Numbered from the stretch's first letter, positions 6,851-16,649 are shown. The stretch is DNA of 32,854 bases from Foetidibacter luteolus (GCF_009650435.1 NZ_VVIP01000051.1:1-32854), one strand, 5' to 3'. Notes: generated by a model from the sequence alone, not told the origin. Made by a program: numbers and translations.

Positions 6851-7011
6851 CGGTATTTCTGTTCACCATTGTGCCGCAACATTATCCTTGCCCGCAGGCT
6901 TTGTTCCTGGTGAGGGATAATTATTATTACTTATCATTATAGGATCAGGTTGCATAAGCACAAGGTCTTATTATGTCCCAGAGGGGCATGTTGTGGGTAG
7001 AATAGTGATTC

Positions 7012-7355
7012 ATGTTCTACTATGTTCCGGAGGAACATTTTGTGCTCATTCCCTTCGACACAAGCACAAAGCGTTCCGCTGGAACGCAGCGTAACTCCTT
7101 GCAATAGTCTACCCATAAAGTGTTCCGCCGGAACACAGGTGGCGTAATGCGCTTATGCTGCTTCATCCTGTATCATTGTTATCTCAAAAAAAATTTAAAC
7201 CTTTTTATTTCAACGTTTGACCTCACCCCAACCCGCCTCATCCGCCCTTCGGGCACCTTATCCAAACATGGAGAAGGGAAGCGGAAAGGGAATCAGATTT
7301 GGAGAGGGGGCAGAACCTGCATGACTGGTTACTTGTACAACCAAACCCGCATAAG
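7012..7355. repeat. tandem duplication, unit 1
   Basis: This unit matches 7366-7711 nearly base for base over about 345 bp, with scattered differences. It contains three gttcc-type palindromes, the cctcaccccaacccgcctca stretch and, at its right end, 27 bases equal to the last codons of the giant kinase gene. Confidence 0.8.
7329..7355 (-). pseudogene. relic 3' end of a second copy of the giant kinase gene
   Basis: The minus strand reads LMRVWLYK and stop, identical in sequence to the end of the kinase gene at 7686-7712. The two DNA copies differ at two bases (CTG/TTG and TAT/TAC), and both changes are silent. Only these nine codons remain. Confidence 0.5.
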
Positions 7356-7365
7356 AATTCCAATT

Positions 7366-7711
7366 TATGTTCTACTATGTTCCGGATGAACATTTTGTGC
7401 TCATTTCCCGCCTACATAAGCACAAAGCGTTCCTCTGGAACGCGGCGTAACACCGTGTGATATTCTACCTACAAAGTGTTCCGCCGGAACACAGGTTGCG
7501 TAATGCGCTTATGCTGCTTCATCCTGTATCATTGTTATCTCAAAAAAAATTTAAACCTTTTTATTTCAACGTTTGACCTCACCCCAACCCGCCTCATCCG
7601 CCCTTCGGGCACCTTCTCCAAACATGGAGAAGGGAAGCGGAAAGGGAATCAGATTTGGAGAGGGAGTAGAACCGGCCAATAATAATTACTTATACAGCCA
7701 AACCCGCATAA
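7366..7711. repeat. tandem duplication, unit 2
   Basis: Second unit of the duplication, overlapping the last codons of the giant kinase gene. Near its right end a perfect hairpin, ccttctcc / ggagaagg around aaacat (about 7612-7633), could act as a transcription end; in unit 1 the same stem has a mismatch. Confidence 0.8.
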
Positions 7712-10700
7712 GGGATAACAACTGGTCTATCTTAACAGGTTTGGTAATATAATCCGATGCGCCTGCTTCCAGGCATTTTTCCCTGTCGCCCTTCATGGCT
7801 TTGGCCGTTACTGCAATAATAGGCAGTGTATTGTTTTTGTGTTCCCGCCTTATTTTCTGGGTGGTTTCGTAACCGTCCATTTCCGGCATCATAATATCCA
7901 TCAGCACAATATCAATCTTACCGTTTTCATTTAAAATATTCATGGCTTCCTGCCCGCTTTCGGCAGTGATGGTATTAATGTGGTACTTTTCAAAAGCGGT
8001 TGTAAGGGCAAAAAGGTTACGCACATCATCATCCACCACCAGCACATTTTTACCTGCCAGCACATCTTTTCTCGACCGAAGGTTTTCTATCAGCCGGCGT
8101 TTTTCCGGTAGCAGGTTCTTCTGGTCAATGTGCAGGCTCATCACCACTTCTTCCAGCAAAAGGTCAAGGCTTTTAACATCCTTCAGCATAATGCGGCTGG
8201 CATATTGCCGCAGCAGTATTTTTTCCCTTGCGGAAAAATCTTTGGCCGAGTACACTATAATGGGGCACATAGCAGCGCTTTTAAGCGCATGCAGCTCTGT
8301 TATTAATTCAAGGCCGCCAATATCCGGCAGCATGTAGTCTACCACTACGCAATCGTAAGTGTTGCTTTTAACCAGTTCCAGCGCCTGCCTGCCGCTGGTT
8401 TCTATGGTAATATCAATCCAGTCTCCATTCTCCATAATCTTTGCTATCTGCGATGCTTCCGGCTCATTGTCTTCCACTATCAGCAGCCGCCTGGGTTTAC
8501 GCTCATTGTAGGTAATAATATCGCTGAAGAGGCTGGCCAGCGCATCGGTGGTAAGCGGCTTCAGGTGAAAGCTCCTGGCGCCACGCTGCATGGCCAGCAG
8601 GCGGTTTTCCTCACCGGAGATAAGGTGCACCGGTATATGCCTGAAATTGATATCGTTCTTGAAAAGATCCAGTATGCGCCAGCCGCTGGCATCGGGCAAC
8701 TTAACATCCAGCGTTACCGCAATGGGGTTGTATTTGTTGGTAAGGTCAAACACTTCCCCAAAATTCCTGGCTACCACTACTTTCAGGTTCATCTCATGCG
8801 CTTTCTCAATCATTATTTTTCCAAAGCGTATGTCGTCTTCAATTACCAGTGTTACCTTATCGCTGCTTAGTATGTTATTACGGTCATCGCCCACTTCGTT
8901 AATAATCTCATTCAGCACATCCATTTCAATGGGCTCGTATAATTTAGGGGCTGTTGGCTGTATGGGCAGCAGTTCGCTTCTTTCTGTTATACCCAAAGCA
9001 GCAGGCTTGTCTTTTTTGATCAGCCGTGTGTTGGTATCCAGCGGCAGGAAGAGGGTAAAGGTACTGCCCATGCCTGCCTCACTTTCCAGCTCAATAGTGC
9101 CGCCCAACAGGTCTGCCAGGCCACGGCTAATGGAAAGGCCCAAACCGGTACCGCCGTATTTGCGGCTGGTAGAGCCTTCGGCCTGCTGGAAGGCTTCAAA
9201 AATAATGTTCTGCTTTTCCTTGGAAATGCCTATGCCGGTGTCTTTAATTTCAAAAGCTACCACATGCAACGCGTTTTCCAGGTTGTTGTTGCCCTGCCGC
9301 CAGTTGTTTACTGCATTGTAGATGCGCAGCTTTACTTCTCCCTTCTCGGTAAACTTAAAGGCGTTAGACAGCAGGTTTTTCAATATCTGGTTCAGGCGCT
9401 GGGCATCCGTTTCCAGAGTTTCGGGCAGTTTTTCATCCAGTTCTATGCTGAAGCGCAGGTTGCGGCTTTCAGAAATATGCTTGAAGGTTGTTTCAACAAA
9501 AGCAACAATTTCCGCGAACCTGAGCGAAACAAAATCTGTTGAAATATAACCTGATTCAATTTTTGACAGGTCCAGGATATCATTGATCAACTGTATCAGG
9601 TCATCCCCGCAACTGTGGATGGTTTTGGCATAGCGTACCTGTTTTTCAGAAAGGTTGCCTTCGCTGTTTTCGTACAACTGCTGGGCCAGCAGCAGCAACG
9701 AGTTGAGCGGCGTACGCAGCTCATGCGACATATTGGCCAAAAACTCTGATTTGTACTTTGATGTAAGCTGTAGCTGCTCGGCCTTTTCTTCCAGCGAACG
9801 TCTAGCTTCTTCCACTTCTTTGTTCTTGTCTTCCACTTCTTCTTTCTGCTTAATCATCAACTGTGCCTTATCCTGCAGTTCCTCATTAATCCTTCTCAGC
9901 TCATCCGCCAGCGATTGCGACTGCTCCAGCAGGTACTCTGTTCTTGTACTGGATTTAATGGTATTCAATACAATGCCGATACTTACCGTTAACTGGCTAA
10001 AGAAATCAAGGTGGGTTTGGCTGAACTCCTCGAAAGAGGCAAGTTCTATCACGGCTTTTATTTCTGTTTCAAACAACACCGGCAGTACAATAAGGTTTAC
10101 CGGTGTGGCCTGCCCCAGCCCGGAATTGATGTTCATATACCCGGGTGGCACATTGGTAATAAGTATGCGTTGTTTTTCCAGTGCGCATTGCCCCACCAGA
10201 CCCTGGCCCAAAGCAAATTCCCGGGCGGTTTCCACTTCTTCGCCGTAGGCGTAGGTGGCAAACAACCTTAATTTGGGATTTTGAATATTGTCATCATCCT
10301 GCAATATGTAAAACATGCCTTTCTGGGCATTTACCACCTGTGCCAGCTCGGAGAGTATTCTTCTCGTTACCGTATTCAGATCTTTCTGGCCCTGCAGCAT
10401 CTGTGTAAACTGCGCCAGGTTAGATTTCAGCCAGTCCTGCTCCTGGTTAAGCAGCGTGGTGCGCTTCAGGTTGGCAATCATCTGGTTAATGGTGTCTTTC
10501 AGTTCTTCCACCTCGCCTTTGGCCTCTACGCTTATCATCTGGGTAAGGTCGCCCTGTGTTACCGCAGAAGCCACATCAGAAATTGCACGTACCTGGGTAG
10601 TAAGGTTGGCTGCCAACTGGTTTACGTTTTCGGTAAGGTTTTTCCAAATGCCGGAAGCACCCGGCACACTGGCCTGGCCACCGAGCCGGCCCTCCACTCC

Positions 10701-13700
10701 CACTTCACGGGCTACGGTGGTAACCTGGTCCGCAAACAGGGCCAGCGTATTAATCATTTCATTAATGGTCTCCGTCAGTTGCGCCACTTCTCCCTGCGAA
10801 ACGATGGACAGTTTTTGCTGCAGGTTGCCCGTAGCCACCGCGGTAACTACTTTGGCTATACCGCGTACCTGGTTGGTAAGGTTGCTGGCCATCATGTTTA
10901 CAGATTCCGTCAAATCTTTCCATGTACCGCCCACGCCCTGTACTTCTGCCTGGCCGCCCAGTTTTCCTTCGGTACCTACCTCACGTGCTACGCGGGTTAC
11001 TTCATAGGCAAAGCTTACCAACTGGTCCACCATAGTATTGATGGTATTCTTCAGATCAAAAATTTCGCCCTTAACATCTATCGTTACTTTTTTAGACAAA
11101 TCGCCCGATGCCACCGCTTTGGTAACTTCAGCAATATTGCGCACCTGGGAGGTAAGGTTACCCGTCATCTGGTTCACAGAGTCTGTCAAGTCTTTCCATA
11201 TACCGGCTACACCTGGCACAAATGCCTGCCCGCCTAATTTGCCATCCGTACCCACTTCACGGGCTACACGGGTTACTTCTGAGGCAAAGGCACGCAACTG
11301 GTCCACCATGGTATTCAGGGTTTCTTTCAGTTGCAGTATTTCGCCACGTACGTCCACTGTAATCTTTCTTGACATATCGCCGTTGGCCACCGCGATGGCC
11401 ACATCGGCAATGTTACGTACCTGGTCAGTAAGGTTGCCTGCCATCTGGTTTACAGAATCTGTCAAGTCCTTCCAGGTACCTCCCACTCCGGGTACATTTG
11501 CCTGGCCGCCCAGTTTGCCATCCGTACCTACTTCACGGGCCACACGGGTTACTTCAGAGGCAAAGGAGCGTAACTGCTCCACCATGGTATTGATGGTATT
11601 TTTCAGCTCCAGTATCTCACCTTTTACGTCCACCTCAATCTTACGGCTAAGGTCGCCATTGGCTACCGCCGTAGTTACTTCCGCAATGTTCCTTACCTGC
11701 GAGGTAAGGTTGCTGGCCATTTTATTTACAGAATCCGTCAGGTCTTTCCATAAACCTTCCACGCCTGGCACATCAGCCTGGCCACCCAGGATGCCTTCAG
11801 ACCCCTGTTCACGGGCCACACGGGTTACTTCAGAGCCGAATGAGTTAAGCTGGTCCACCATGGTGTTGATGGTATTTTTCAGTTCCAGTATCTCGCCTTT
11901 TACGTCCACCGTAATCTTTCTTGACAAATCGCCCTTTGCCACGGCTGTGGTTACCTCCGCGATATTCCTTACCTGCGCGGTAAGGTTAGAGCCCATCAGG
12001 TTTACAGATTCTGTTAAATCTTTCCAGGTGCCGCCAACACCCTGCACTTTGGCCTGGCCGCCCAGGTTACCTTCCGTACCTACTTCCAGCGCCACACGGG
12101 TTACTTCAGAGGCAAAGGAGTTTAGCTGGTCCACCATGGTATTGATGGTCTTTTTCAGCTCCAGTATTTCACCCTCTACGTTTACTGTAATCTTCTTGGA
12201 AAGGTCTCCGTTGGCCACGGCTGTGGTTACCTCCGCAATGTTTCTTACCTGCGCGGTAAGGTTGCTGGCCATTTGGTTTACGGAGTCTGTCAAGTCTTTC
12301 CAGGTACCGCCCACACCCTGCACTTTGGCCTGGCCACCCAGCTTACCTTCTGTACCTACTTCCAGAGCCACACGGGTTACTTCAGAAGCAAAGGAGTTAA
12401 GCTGGTCCACCATGGTATTGATGGTATTTTTTAACTCCAGTATTTCTCCTTTAACATCCACCGAAATCTTTCGGCTAAGATCGCCTTTGGCCACCGCCGT
12501 GGTTACTTCCGCTATGCTTCTTACCTGTGTGGTAAGGTTGCCGGCCATTTGGTTTACGGAGTCCGTCAGGTCTTTCCATACACCGGCTACGCCTTTTACC
12601 GTAGCCTGCCCGCCCAGTTTGCCTTCAGAGCCTACTTCACGGGCCACACGGGTTACTTCTGCTGAAAAGGAATTGAGCTGGTCCACCATGGTATTGATGG
12701 TGTTCTTCAACTCCAGTATCTCTCCTTTTACGTCCACCGTAATCTTTCTTGACAAATCGCCCCTTGCCACCGCTGTAGTAACTTCCGCTATATTTCGTAC
12801 CTGGCCGGTAAGGTTACTGGCCATTTGGTTAACGGAGTCTGTCAAATCCTTCCAGGTACCGGCCACACCTTTTACTTCGGCCTGGCCTCCCAGCTTGCCA
12901 TCGGTACCCACTTCACGGGCCACACGGGTTACTTCAGAGGAAAAAGAGTTCAACTGGTCCACCATGGTGTTAATGGTGTTCTTCAGCTCCAGTATTTCCC
13001 CTTCCACATCCACCGTAATTTTTTTGGAAAGGTCGCCTTTGGCCACCGCGGTGGTTACTTCCGCTATGTTCCTTACCTGGGCAGTAAGGTTACCAGCCAT
13101 CTGGTTAACGGAGTCTGTCAGGTCTTTCCATACACCTGCCACACCTTTTACCCTGGCCTGGCCGCCCAGCTTACCTTCAGAGCCCACTTCACGGGCCACA
13201 CGGGTTACTTCAGATGCAAAGTCACGCAACTGGTTCACCATGTCATTTACTTCGGCGGCAATACGGGCAAATTCGCCTTGTAAAGCATAATCGCCAATCT
13301 GCAAAGGCATTTCCTGGCTAAGGTTACCCTTGGCCACAGAGCTTATTACGTGGGCAATTTGTATGGTGGGGTGTGCAAGGTCAGAGATAAGGCTGTTCAG
13401 GGATTCCACACCGGCATTCCACGAGCCCCTGGCTGTCCGCGGCAGCTCCACACGGTGGTTAAGCCTGCCCTGCTTACCGATAGCGTTGCGGGCAACGCTC
13501 AGCTCCTGCATCAGTATTTCATTTAGCAGCACAATCTCGTTGATGGTGTCGCATATTTTGCCATTGATGCCGGTTTTGTCCATAGGCATCCGTACACTGA
13601 AGTTGCCGTTTTTTACTTCGCTCAATACCCTCAGCAGTTCTCCTGCGTCCAGACTATCTTCGTTGTATTGATTTTTCTTTGCTTTGGATGGCCTTTTGCG

Positions 13701-13784
13701 GGTAGCCACCAGGCTATCGGTTAGTTGATCCCCACGGTCGTCTATGGCATGGCTGCCATTTGTGTTTTTCACTGAAGCTGGCAT
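7686..13784 (-). CDS. giant poly-HAMP hybrid histidine kinase (2032 aa)
   Basis: No signal peptide or membrane segment. Residues 48-213 hold two divergent HAMP-like units. Ten near-identical 92-residue blocks follow (about 214-1133), each with WKDLT, a GDLS.KI segment, a GEI.ELK.TIN segment and a GGQA end; the last two are more diverged. Then come a GAF domain (1136-1275), a coiled coil (1283-1343), HisKA with ANMSHELRTPLN (H1354), HATPase (1458-1582, DTGIGIS and GGTGLGLSI), and three receiver domains: REC1 1644-1760 (D1693), REC2 1765-1887 (D1816), REC3 1912-2032 (D1963, K2015). The layout is that of group III hybrid kinases such as fungal Nik1, where HAMP chains sense osmotic or other stress in the cytoplasm; the signal here is unknown. 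A -7 box TAGGTTTG lies 28 bases upstream. Confidence 0.9.
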   Translation of the reverse strand: MPASVKNTNGSHAIDDRGDQLTDSLVATRKRPSKAKKNQYNEDSLDAGELLRVLSEVKNGNFSVRMPMDKTGINGKICDTINEIVLLNEILMQELSVARNAIGKQGRLNHRVELPRTARGSWNAGVESLNSLISDLAHPTIQIAHVISSVAKGNLSQEMPLQIGDYALQGEFARIAAEVNDMVNQLRDFASEVTRVAREVGSEGKLGGQARVKGVAGVWKDLTDSVNQMAGNLTAQVRNIAEVTTAVAKGDLSKKITVDVEGEILELKNTINTMVDQLNSFSSEVTRVAREVGTDGKLGGQAEVKGVAGTWKDLTDSVNQMASNLTGQVRNIAEVTTAVARGDLSRKITVDVKGEILELKNTINTMVDQLNSFSAEVTRVAREVGSEGKLGGQATVKGVAGVWKDLTDSVNQMAGNLTTQVRSIAEVTTAVAKGDLSRKISVDVKGEILELKNTINTMVDQLNSFASEVTRVALEVGTEGKLGGQAKVQGVGGTWKDLTDSVNQMASNLTAQVRNIAEVTTAVANGDLSKKITVNVEGEILELKKTINTMVDQLNSFASEVTRVALEVGTEGNLGGQAKVQGVGGTWKDLTESVNLMGSNLTAQVRNIAEVTTAVAKGDLSRKITVDVKGEILELKNTINTMVDQLNSFGSEVTRVAREQGSEGILGGQADVPGVEGLWKDLTDSVNKMASNLTSQVRNIAEVTTAVANGDLSRKIEVDVKGEILELKNTINTMVEQLRSFASEVTRVAREVGTDGKLGGQANVPGVGGTWKDLTDSVNQMAGNLTDQVRNIADVAIAVANGDMSRKITVDVRGEILQLKETLNTMVDQLRAFASEVTRVAREVGTDGKLGGQAFVPGVAGIWKDLTDSVNQMTGNLTSQVRNIAEVTKAVASGDLSKKVTIDVKGEIFDLKNTINTMVDQLVSFAYEVTRVAREVGTEGKLGGQAEVQGVGGTWKDLTESVNMMASNLTNQVRGIAKVVTAVATGNLQQKLSIVSQGEVAQLTETINEMINTLALFADQVTTVAREVGVEGRLGGQASVPGASGIWKNLTENVNQLAANLTTQVRAISDVASAVTQGDLTQMISVEAKGEVEELKDTINQMIANLKRTTLLNQEQDWLKSNLAQFTQMLQGQKDLNTVTRRILSELAQVVNAQKGMFYILQDDDNIQNPKLRLFATYAYGEEVETAREFALGQGLVGQCALEKQRILITNVPPGYMNINSGLGQATPVNLIVLPVLFETEIKAVIELASFEEFSQTHLDFFSQLTVSIGIVLNTIKSSTRTEYLLEQSQSLADELRRINEELQDKAQLMIKQKEEVEDKNKEVEEARRSLEEKAEQLQLTSKYKSEFLANMSHELRTPLNSLLLLAQQLYENSEGNLSEKQVRYAKTIHSCGDDLIQLINDILDLSKIESGYISTDFVSLRFAEIVAFVETTFKHISESRNLRFSIELDEKLPETLETDAQRLNQILKNLLSNAFKFTEKGEVKLRIYNAVNNWRQGNNNLENALHVVAFEIKDTGIGISKEKQNIIFEAFQQAEGSTSRKYGGTGLGLSISRGLADLLGGTIELESEAGMGSTFTLFLPLDTNTRLIKKDKPAALGITERSELLPIQPTAPKLYEPIEMDVLNEIINEVGDDRNNILSSDKVTLVIEDDIRFGKIMIEKAHEMNLKVVVARNFGEVFDLTNKYNPIAVTLDVKLPDASGWRILDLFKNDINFRHIPVHLISGEENRLLAMQRGARSFHLKPLTTDALASLFSDIITYNERKPRRLLIVEDNEPEASQIAKIMENGDWIDITIETSGRQALELVKSNTYDCVVVDYMLPDIGGLELITELHALKSAAMCPIIVYSAKDFSAREKILLRQYASRIMLKDVKSLDLLLEEVVMSLHIDQKNLLPEKRRLIENLRSRKDVLAGKNVLVVDDDVRNLFALTTAFEKYHINTITAESGQEAMNILNENGKIDIVLMDIMMPEMDGYETTQKIRREHKNNTLPIIAVTAKAMKGDREKCLEAGASDYITKPVKIDQLLSLMRVWLYK
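10450..13260 (-). repeat. ten tandem 276-bp coding repeats (HAMP blocks)
   Basis: Each 92-residue HAMP block is encoded by a 276-bp unit. Units are very similar at the DNA level, with recurring strings such as ctggtccaccatggt and acacgggttacttc in step. The tandem arrangement can expand or contract by recombination, so the block count may differ between strains. Confidence 0.85.
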
Positions 13785-13811
13785 AACGATAGGTTTTACT
13801 TAAGACTTTTT

Positions 13812-13819
13812 CAAACCTA
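13812..13819 (-). promoter_or_regulatory. candidate -7 promoter box of the giant kinase gene
   Basis: The minus strand reads TAGGTTTG, a full match to TAnnTTTG, 27 bases before the ATG. The -33 region lacks a clear TTTG. Confidence 0.4.
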
Positions 13820-13991
13820 CGTAAAAAATAACGTTTACAGCCAGCTTTGCTGTTCAATGTTTATTTGTTCAATGTTCAATGTTTGCGATGGTATTTTTTG
13901 AAATTTGACGTTACGCCGCCATGCTAAAGTTTGTTGTATTAACTTAAGTTGGCATAACAAACAGCCCGAAAATAATTTGCGTGCTGCACTT

Positions 13992-14101
13992 TTGGGTGAG
14001 GGATTGAAGCGGTTACCCCGGTGAGGCCATCGCAGCCGGGCTTTTGTGCCGGAGTAATAGCGGAAAGCCCGACCCCTTGCGCAGCTTGGGGGCACCCCCA
14101 A
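13992..14101 (+). repeat. dispersed repeat family B, copy 1
   Basis: It contains, in order, gggtgagggattgaagcgg, taccccggtgaggccat, tgccggagtaatagcg, aaagcccgaccccttgcg and cttgggggcacccc. The same order is seen at 18840-18952 and, inverted, at 17844-17948; a shorter diverged inverted copy is at 30858-30937. Confidence 0.75.
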
Positions 14102-14349
14102 GGACGATTTACGAAGTACTTAATTATGTTAGATGTTTGATGTGCGATGTACGATGGAAAAAATTACGAATTACGAAGCACGAAGTACTTATTTATGTAA
14201 AATGTTTGATGTTGGATATACTATGTGAGGAATGTGAAAGTAGTGAGTAGTGAATGGGAAATGGGCAATGGTGGATACCGGATTTCGATAAGGCAAAAGC
14301 GTTTGTTTCACTTTTGCCCCCTTTGACTTTCTGTTTTAATGACTTTTTT

Positions 14350-14407
14350 TATGGGCCCGGCTGCAGGAACTACTATTAAGCTTTACTTGCGTCGCACTCT
14401 TGTACAT
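14350..14407 (+). repeat. dispersed repeat family A, copy 3
   Basis: Plus strand atgggcccggctgcaggaac, variable part, then cttgcgtcgcactcttgtac. It lies 60 bases beyond the stop of the TonB-dependent receptor gene on the other strand. The hairpin halves of the other copies are not kept. Confidence 0.65.
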
Positions 14408-14465
14408 TCTGTTCGCTGCGCGGCTTTTCCCGCATAGCAGTACAATACAGCCTGGTAAACTCCGG

Positions 14466-16574
14466 TTATCTTTTTACAACTATCCCCAGCGTAAAATTGC
14501 GGCGGGCAGCAAGATTAAAGTAGCGGCCACCAAAAGCGTTGATGTCGTTACCCAGGCTGTACAACTGGTTTAAGGCATTATCCAGGGTACCAAACACATC
14601 CAGCATTACCGCTTTCATTTGCTTTTTATAACCCAGCTTTACCTGTAGCAATTTGTAACTGTCAGCATACACATTGTTGGCATCTGTTAAGGGAATTTTA
14701 CCTGTCATGTTCAAGGTAAAACTGCTGTAAAAATTGCGGTTTGTTTCCACATCGAGGGTGGTTACATTAACGTTACGGGGTACACCCGTAAGCCTGTTAC
14801 CGCTAAAATCAGTGGCGTCTACCGTATAGTTTTTAAATGTATAAGGCTGATAAGAAGTACTGTTACCCACTACCAAATGCCTGATAAACCCTTGCCGGTT
14901 ATTTACCAGGTGTGCCCTCAGCCAAACTTCCACGCCTTTTTGCAATGTACTGCCGGCATTTACAAAATATTCAGCCCCGGCATCGTTAAGCCTGCGCACC
15001 AGCGCCTCTTTAAGGCTGAAGTAATAATAAGAAGCATCAAACTCAAGCCTTGCCTTAAGAGCAAAGCCTTTTATGCCTATTTCACGGTTCCATCCGTTTT
15101 CCGGCTGCAGCGTATAAAAATTGCCATCACTGGGGCGTATCTCGGCAAGTGTTGGCGGAGAAAAGCCCCTGGCCAGCACCGCATAGGCAGATACGGTCTT
15201 GCTTAGCTTATACAACAAACTAAACCGGGGGGCAGGCAGTGCCTCTGTATTGCTATGCTGGAAATCTTTCATGCCGGGGTCGGAGTTGCGCCTATAGCGT
15301 ATCAATTGTTTGTTGCTGCTTAACCCTGCCTGCACAGTAAACCTGCTGCCAAGGTTAACATTTAGCTGGGTGAAAAGAAAATACTGGGTGGCATACAAAG
15401 CATCTTTGTACTGTACATTACCCGCAATGCCGCCATTGTTATCGTAGTTGTCAATCTGCGAGTAATTCTGTTGCCATTCAGCACCGTTAAGCCATTGCAG
15501 CCTTAACTTACCTTTCTCTATGTGATAAGAAAAAGCGGTTCTTCCCCCATAATTCCATTCATTTCTCTTTTCGTAATTGCTGGTAAACGGATTTCTGAAA
15601 CTGGTGTGGCTAACGGTAACGGTGGTTGTATTATCAAAGTGTGGCGCCAGGCTGGCAGACAAAGTAAACCCGGTAAAAGCTGTTTTGTTATAAATAGCTG
15701 CTTTTTGCTGTATAGCTATAACCCTTGCCTGGGCAGGCGCAGAATCCATTTGGCGTTGCGTTAAGCCGCCAGGTGTCTGGTAAAACAAATCGGTATAAAC
15801 CGCCAGGGCCGAAAGTTTGGTTTTATTGCTCATCCTCCATTCGCCTGCCCACTTTACCGCATCCCTGCGCATTCTTGATTGCTGGCGGTAACCATCACTT
15901 TGCATGTGCGACTGCTGCAGGTTAGAACTGAATTTTGCACCGCTGTTGCTCCATCTTAGCTGTTCATTAAACAGACCGTACGAACCGCCGGATATTGCCG
16001 CTTCAAAACTACTTCCACTGTCCGCATCCAGTTGCGGGTGCAATATTACCGCGCCGCCGGTATTGGCGCCATACAGGCTGCCTGCGGGCCCTTTAACTAC
16101 TTCCACTGATGACAACTGGTTCATGTCAACCAACTGCATGTAGGTGTTACCACCGGCATCGGTAAAAGGTATGTTATCCCAGTACAGTTTTACATTACGT
16201 ACACCAAAAGGAGAACGCAGCAAACTGCCGCGGATGGATAACCTGTAGCTACCCGGGCTGCGCTCTTCCATGCGTACACCGGCAACCGTATTCATTACAG
16301 GTACCAACGAAACATTATCCAGCCTTTGCAATTGCTGCCTGTTAATGATGGCTACTGCGGCAGGCACTTCCTTCCAGGTAGTGTTAACTGCAAAAGCGGT
16401 AACCGTAATGCTGTCTAACACAGCGCTATCCTGTATAAACTGCAGGCTGTCTGGCTGCTGCGCGGTGGCGGTAAGCTTAACCAGCAGGAAAGCTATCACC
16501 AGGAAGTGTACCCTGATGAAGCGACTGCTACAGGTGAACCCGAAAGCTCGGGGACGACGCAACGGAAAATTCAT
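14466..16574 (-). CDS. TonB-dependent outer membrane receptor (702 aa)
   Basis: Probable signal peptide in the first 40 residues (positively charged start, hydrophobic FLVIAFLLV, then TATAQQ). The likely TonB box is DSITVTAF at 54-61. The plug domain covers about 65-175, with VPAAVAIINRQQLQRLD, SIRGS, VKLYWDNIPFTDAG and the end of the plug VEVVKGPAGSLYGANTGGA. The rest is an outer membrane barrel of alternating aromatic strands. This is the iron-complex/cobalamin type of receptor without a carboxypeptidase-like extension. No SusD, ABC transporter or siderophore gene is next to it, so the ligand cannot be named. The start ATG is 76 bases from the pdhB stop, and a terminator sits between the two, so it is likely transcribed separately. 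Confidence 0.9.
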   Translation of the reverse strand: MNFPLRRPRAFGFTCSSRFIRVHFLVIAFLLVKLTATAQQPDSLQFIQDSAVLDSITVTAFAVNTTWKEVPAAVAIINRQQLQRLDNVSLVPVMNTVAGVRMEERSPGSYRLSIRGSLLRSPFGVRNVKLYWDNIPFTDAGGNTYMQLVDMNQLSSVEVVKGPAGSLYGANTGGAVILHPQLDADSGSSFEAAISGGSYGLFNEQLRWSNSGAKFSSNLQQSHMQSDGYRQQSRMRRDAVKWAGEWRMSNKTKLSALAVYTDLFYQTPGGLTQRQMDSAPAQARVIAIQQKAAIYNKTAFTGFTLSASLAPHFDNTTTVTVSHTSFRNPFTSNYEKRNEWNYGGRTAFSYHIEKGKLRLQWLNGAEWQQNYSQIDNYDNNGGIAGNVQYKDALYATQYFLFTQLNVNLGSRFTVQAGLSSNKQLIRYRRNSDPGMKDFQHSNTEALPAPRFSLLYKLSKTVSAYAVLARGFSPPTLAEIRPSDGNFYTLQPENGWNREIGIKGFALKARLEFDASYYYFSLKEALVRRLNDAGAEYFVNAGSTLQKGVEVWLRAHLVNNRQGFIRHLVVGNSTSYQPYTFKNYTVDATDFSGNRLTGVPRNVNVTTLDVETNRNFYSSFTLNMTGKIPLTDANNVYADSYKLLQVKLGYKKQMKAVMLDVFGTLDNALNQLYSLGNDINAFGGRYFNLAARRNFTLGIVVKR

Positions 16575-16600
16575 GGCAGCTTCTCAGTTTTGTTCAAGAA

Positions 16601-16630
16601 TAAAAAAATCCCGATGTGTTGCACCGGGAT
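16601..16630 (-). terminator. Rho-independent terminator of pdhB
   Basis: On the minus strand, stem ATCCCG / CGGGAT (16625-16630 and 16608-16613) with an 11-base loop is followed by seven T residues. It begins 20 bases after the pdhB stop codon. Confidence 0.8.
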
Positions 16631-16649
16631 TTCTCAGATATGCTTTTAC

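Larger units (their letters stand above)
6754..7685. other. repeat-rich intergenic region between two kinase genes
   Basis: No real gene is seen. It contains repeat family A copy 2, a cluster of short palindromes built on gttcc / ggaac (atgttccggaggaacat near 7023, gcgttccgctggaacgc near 7081, gtgttccgccggaacac near 7120, and the related atgtcccagaggggcat near 6973), and a 355-bp tandem duplication. Short frames on the plus strand in both duplicate copies owe their similarity to the duplication. Confidence 0.6.
13785..14465. other. repeat-filled intergenic region
   Basis: No gene is supported. From left to right it holds a -7 box for the giant kinase gene (13812-13819, minus strand), short repeats of gttcaatgtt (13852-13882), repeat family B copy 1 (13992-14101), several ttacgaagtactt motifs (14107-14190), a low-complexity stretch of atgtttgatg-like words, and repeat family A copy 3 (14350-14407). 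Confidence 0.55.

Noticed and set aside
6973..7640. CRISPR array
   Set aside because: The gttcc palindromes are repeats, but spacing and flanks are irregular and no cas genes are near.
7120..7682. Two similar short plus-strand frames (7120-7389 and 7476-7682)
   Set aside because: They are alike because they lie in the two units of the tandem duplication; the frames pass through palindromes and look non-coding.
10281..11237. 318-codon plus-strand frame
   Set aside because: Antisense of the HAMP blocks; composition follows the opposite strand.
11038..13290. 750-codon open frame on the plus strand
   Set aside because: It is opposite the HAMP repeats of the giant kinase and simply mirrors their periodic codons; no domain or start signal is seen.
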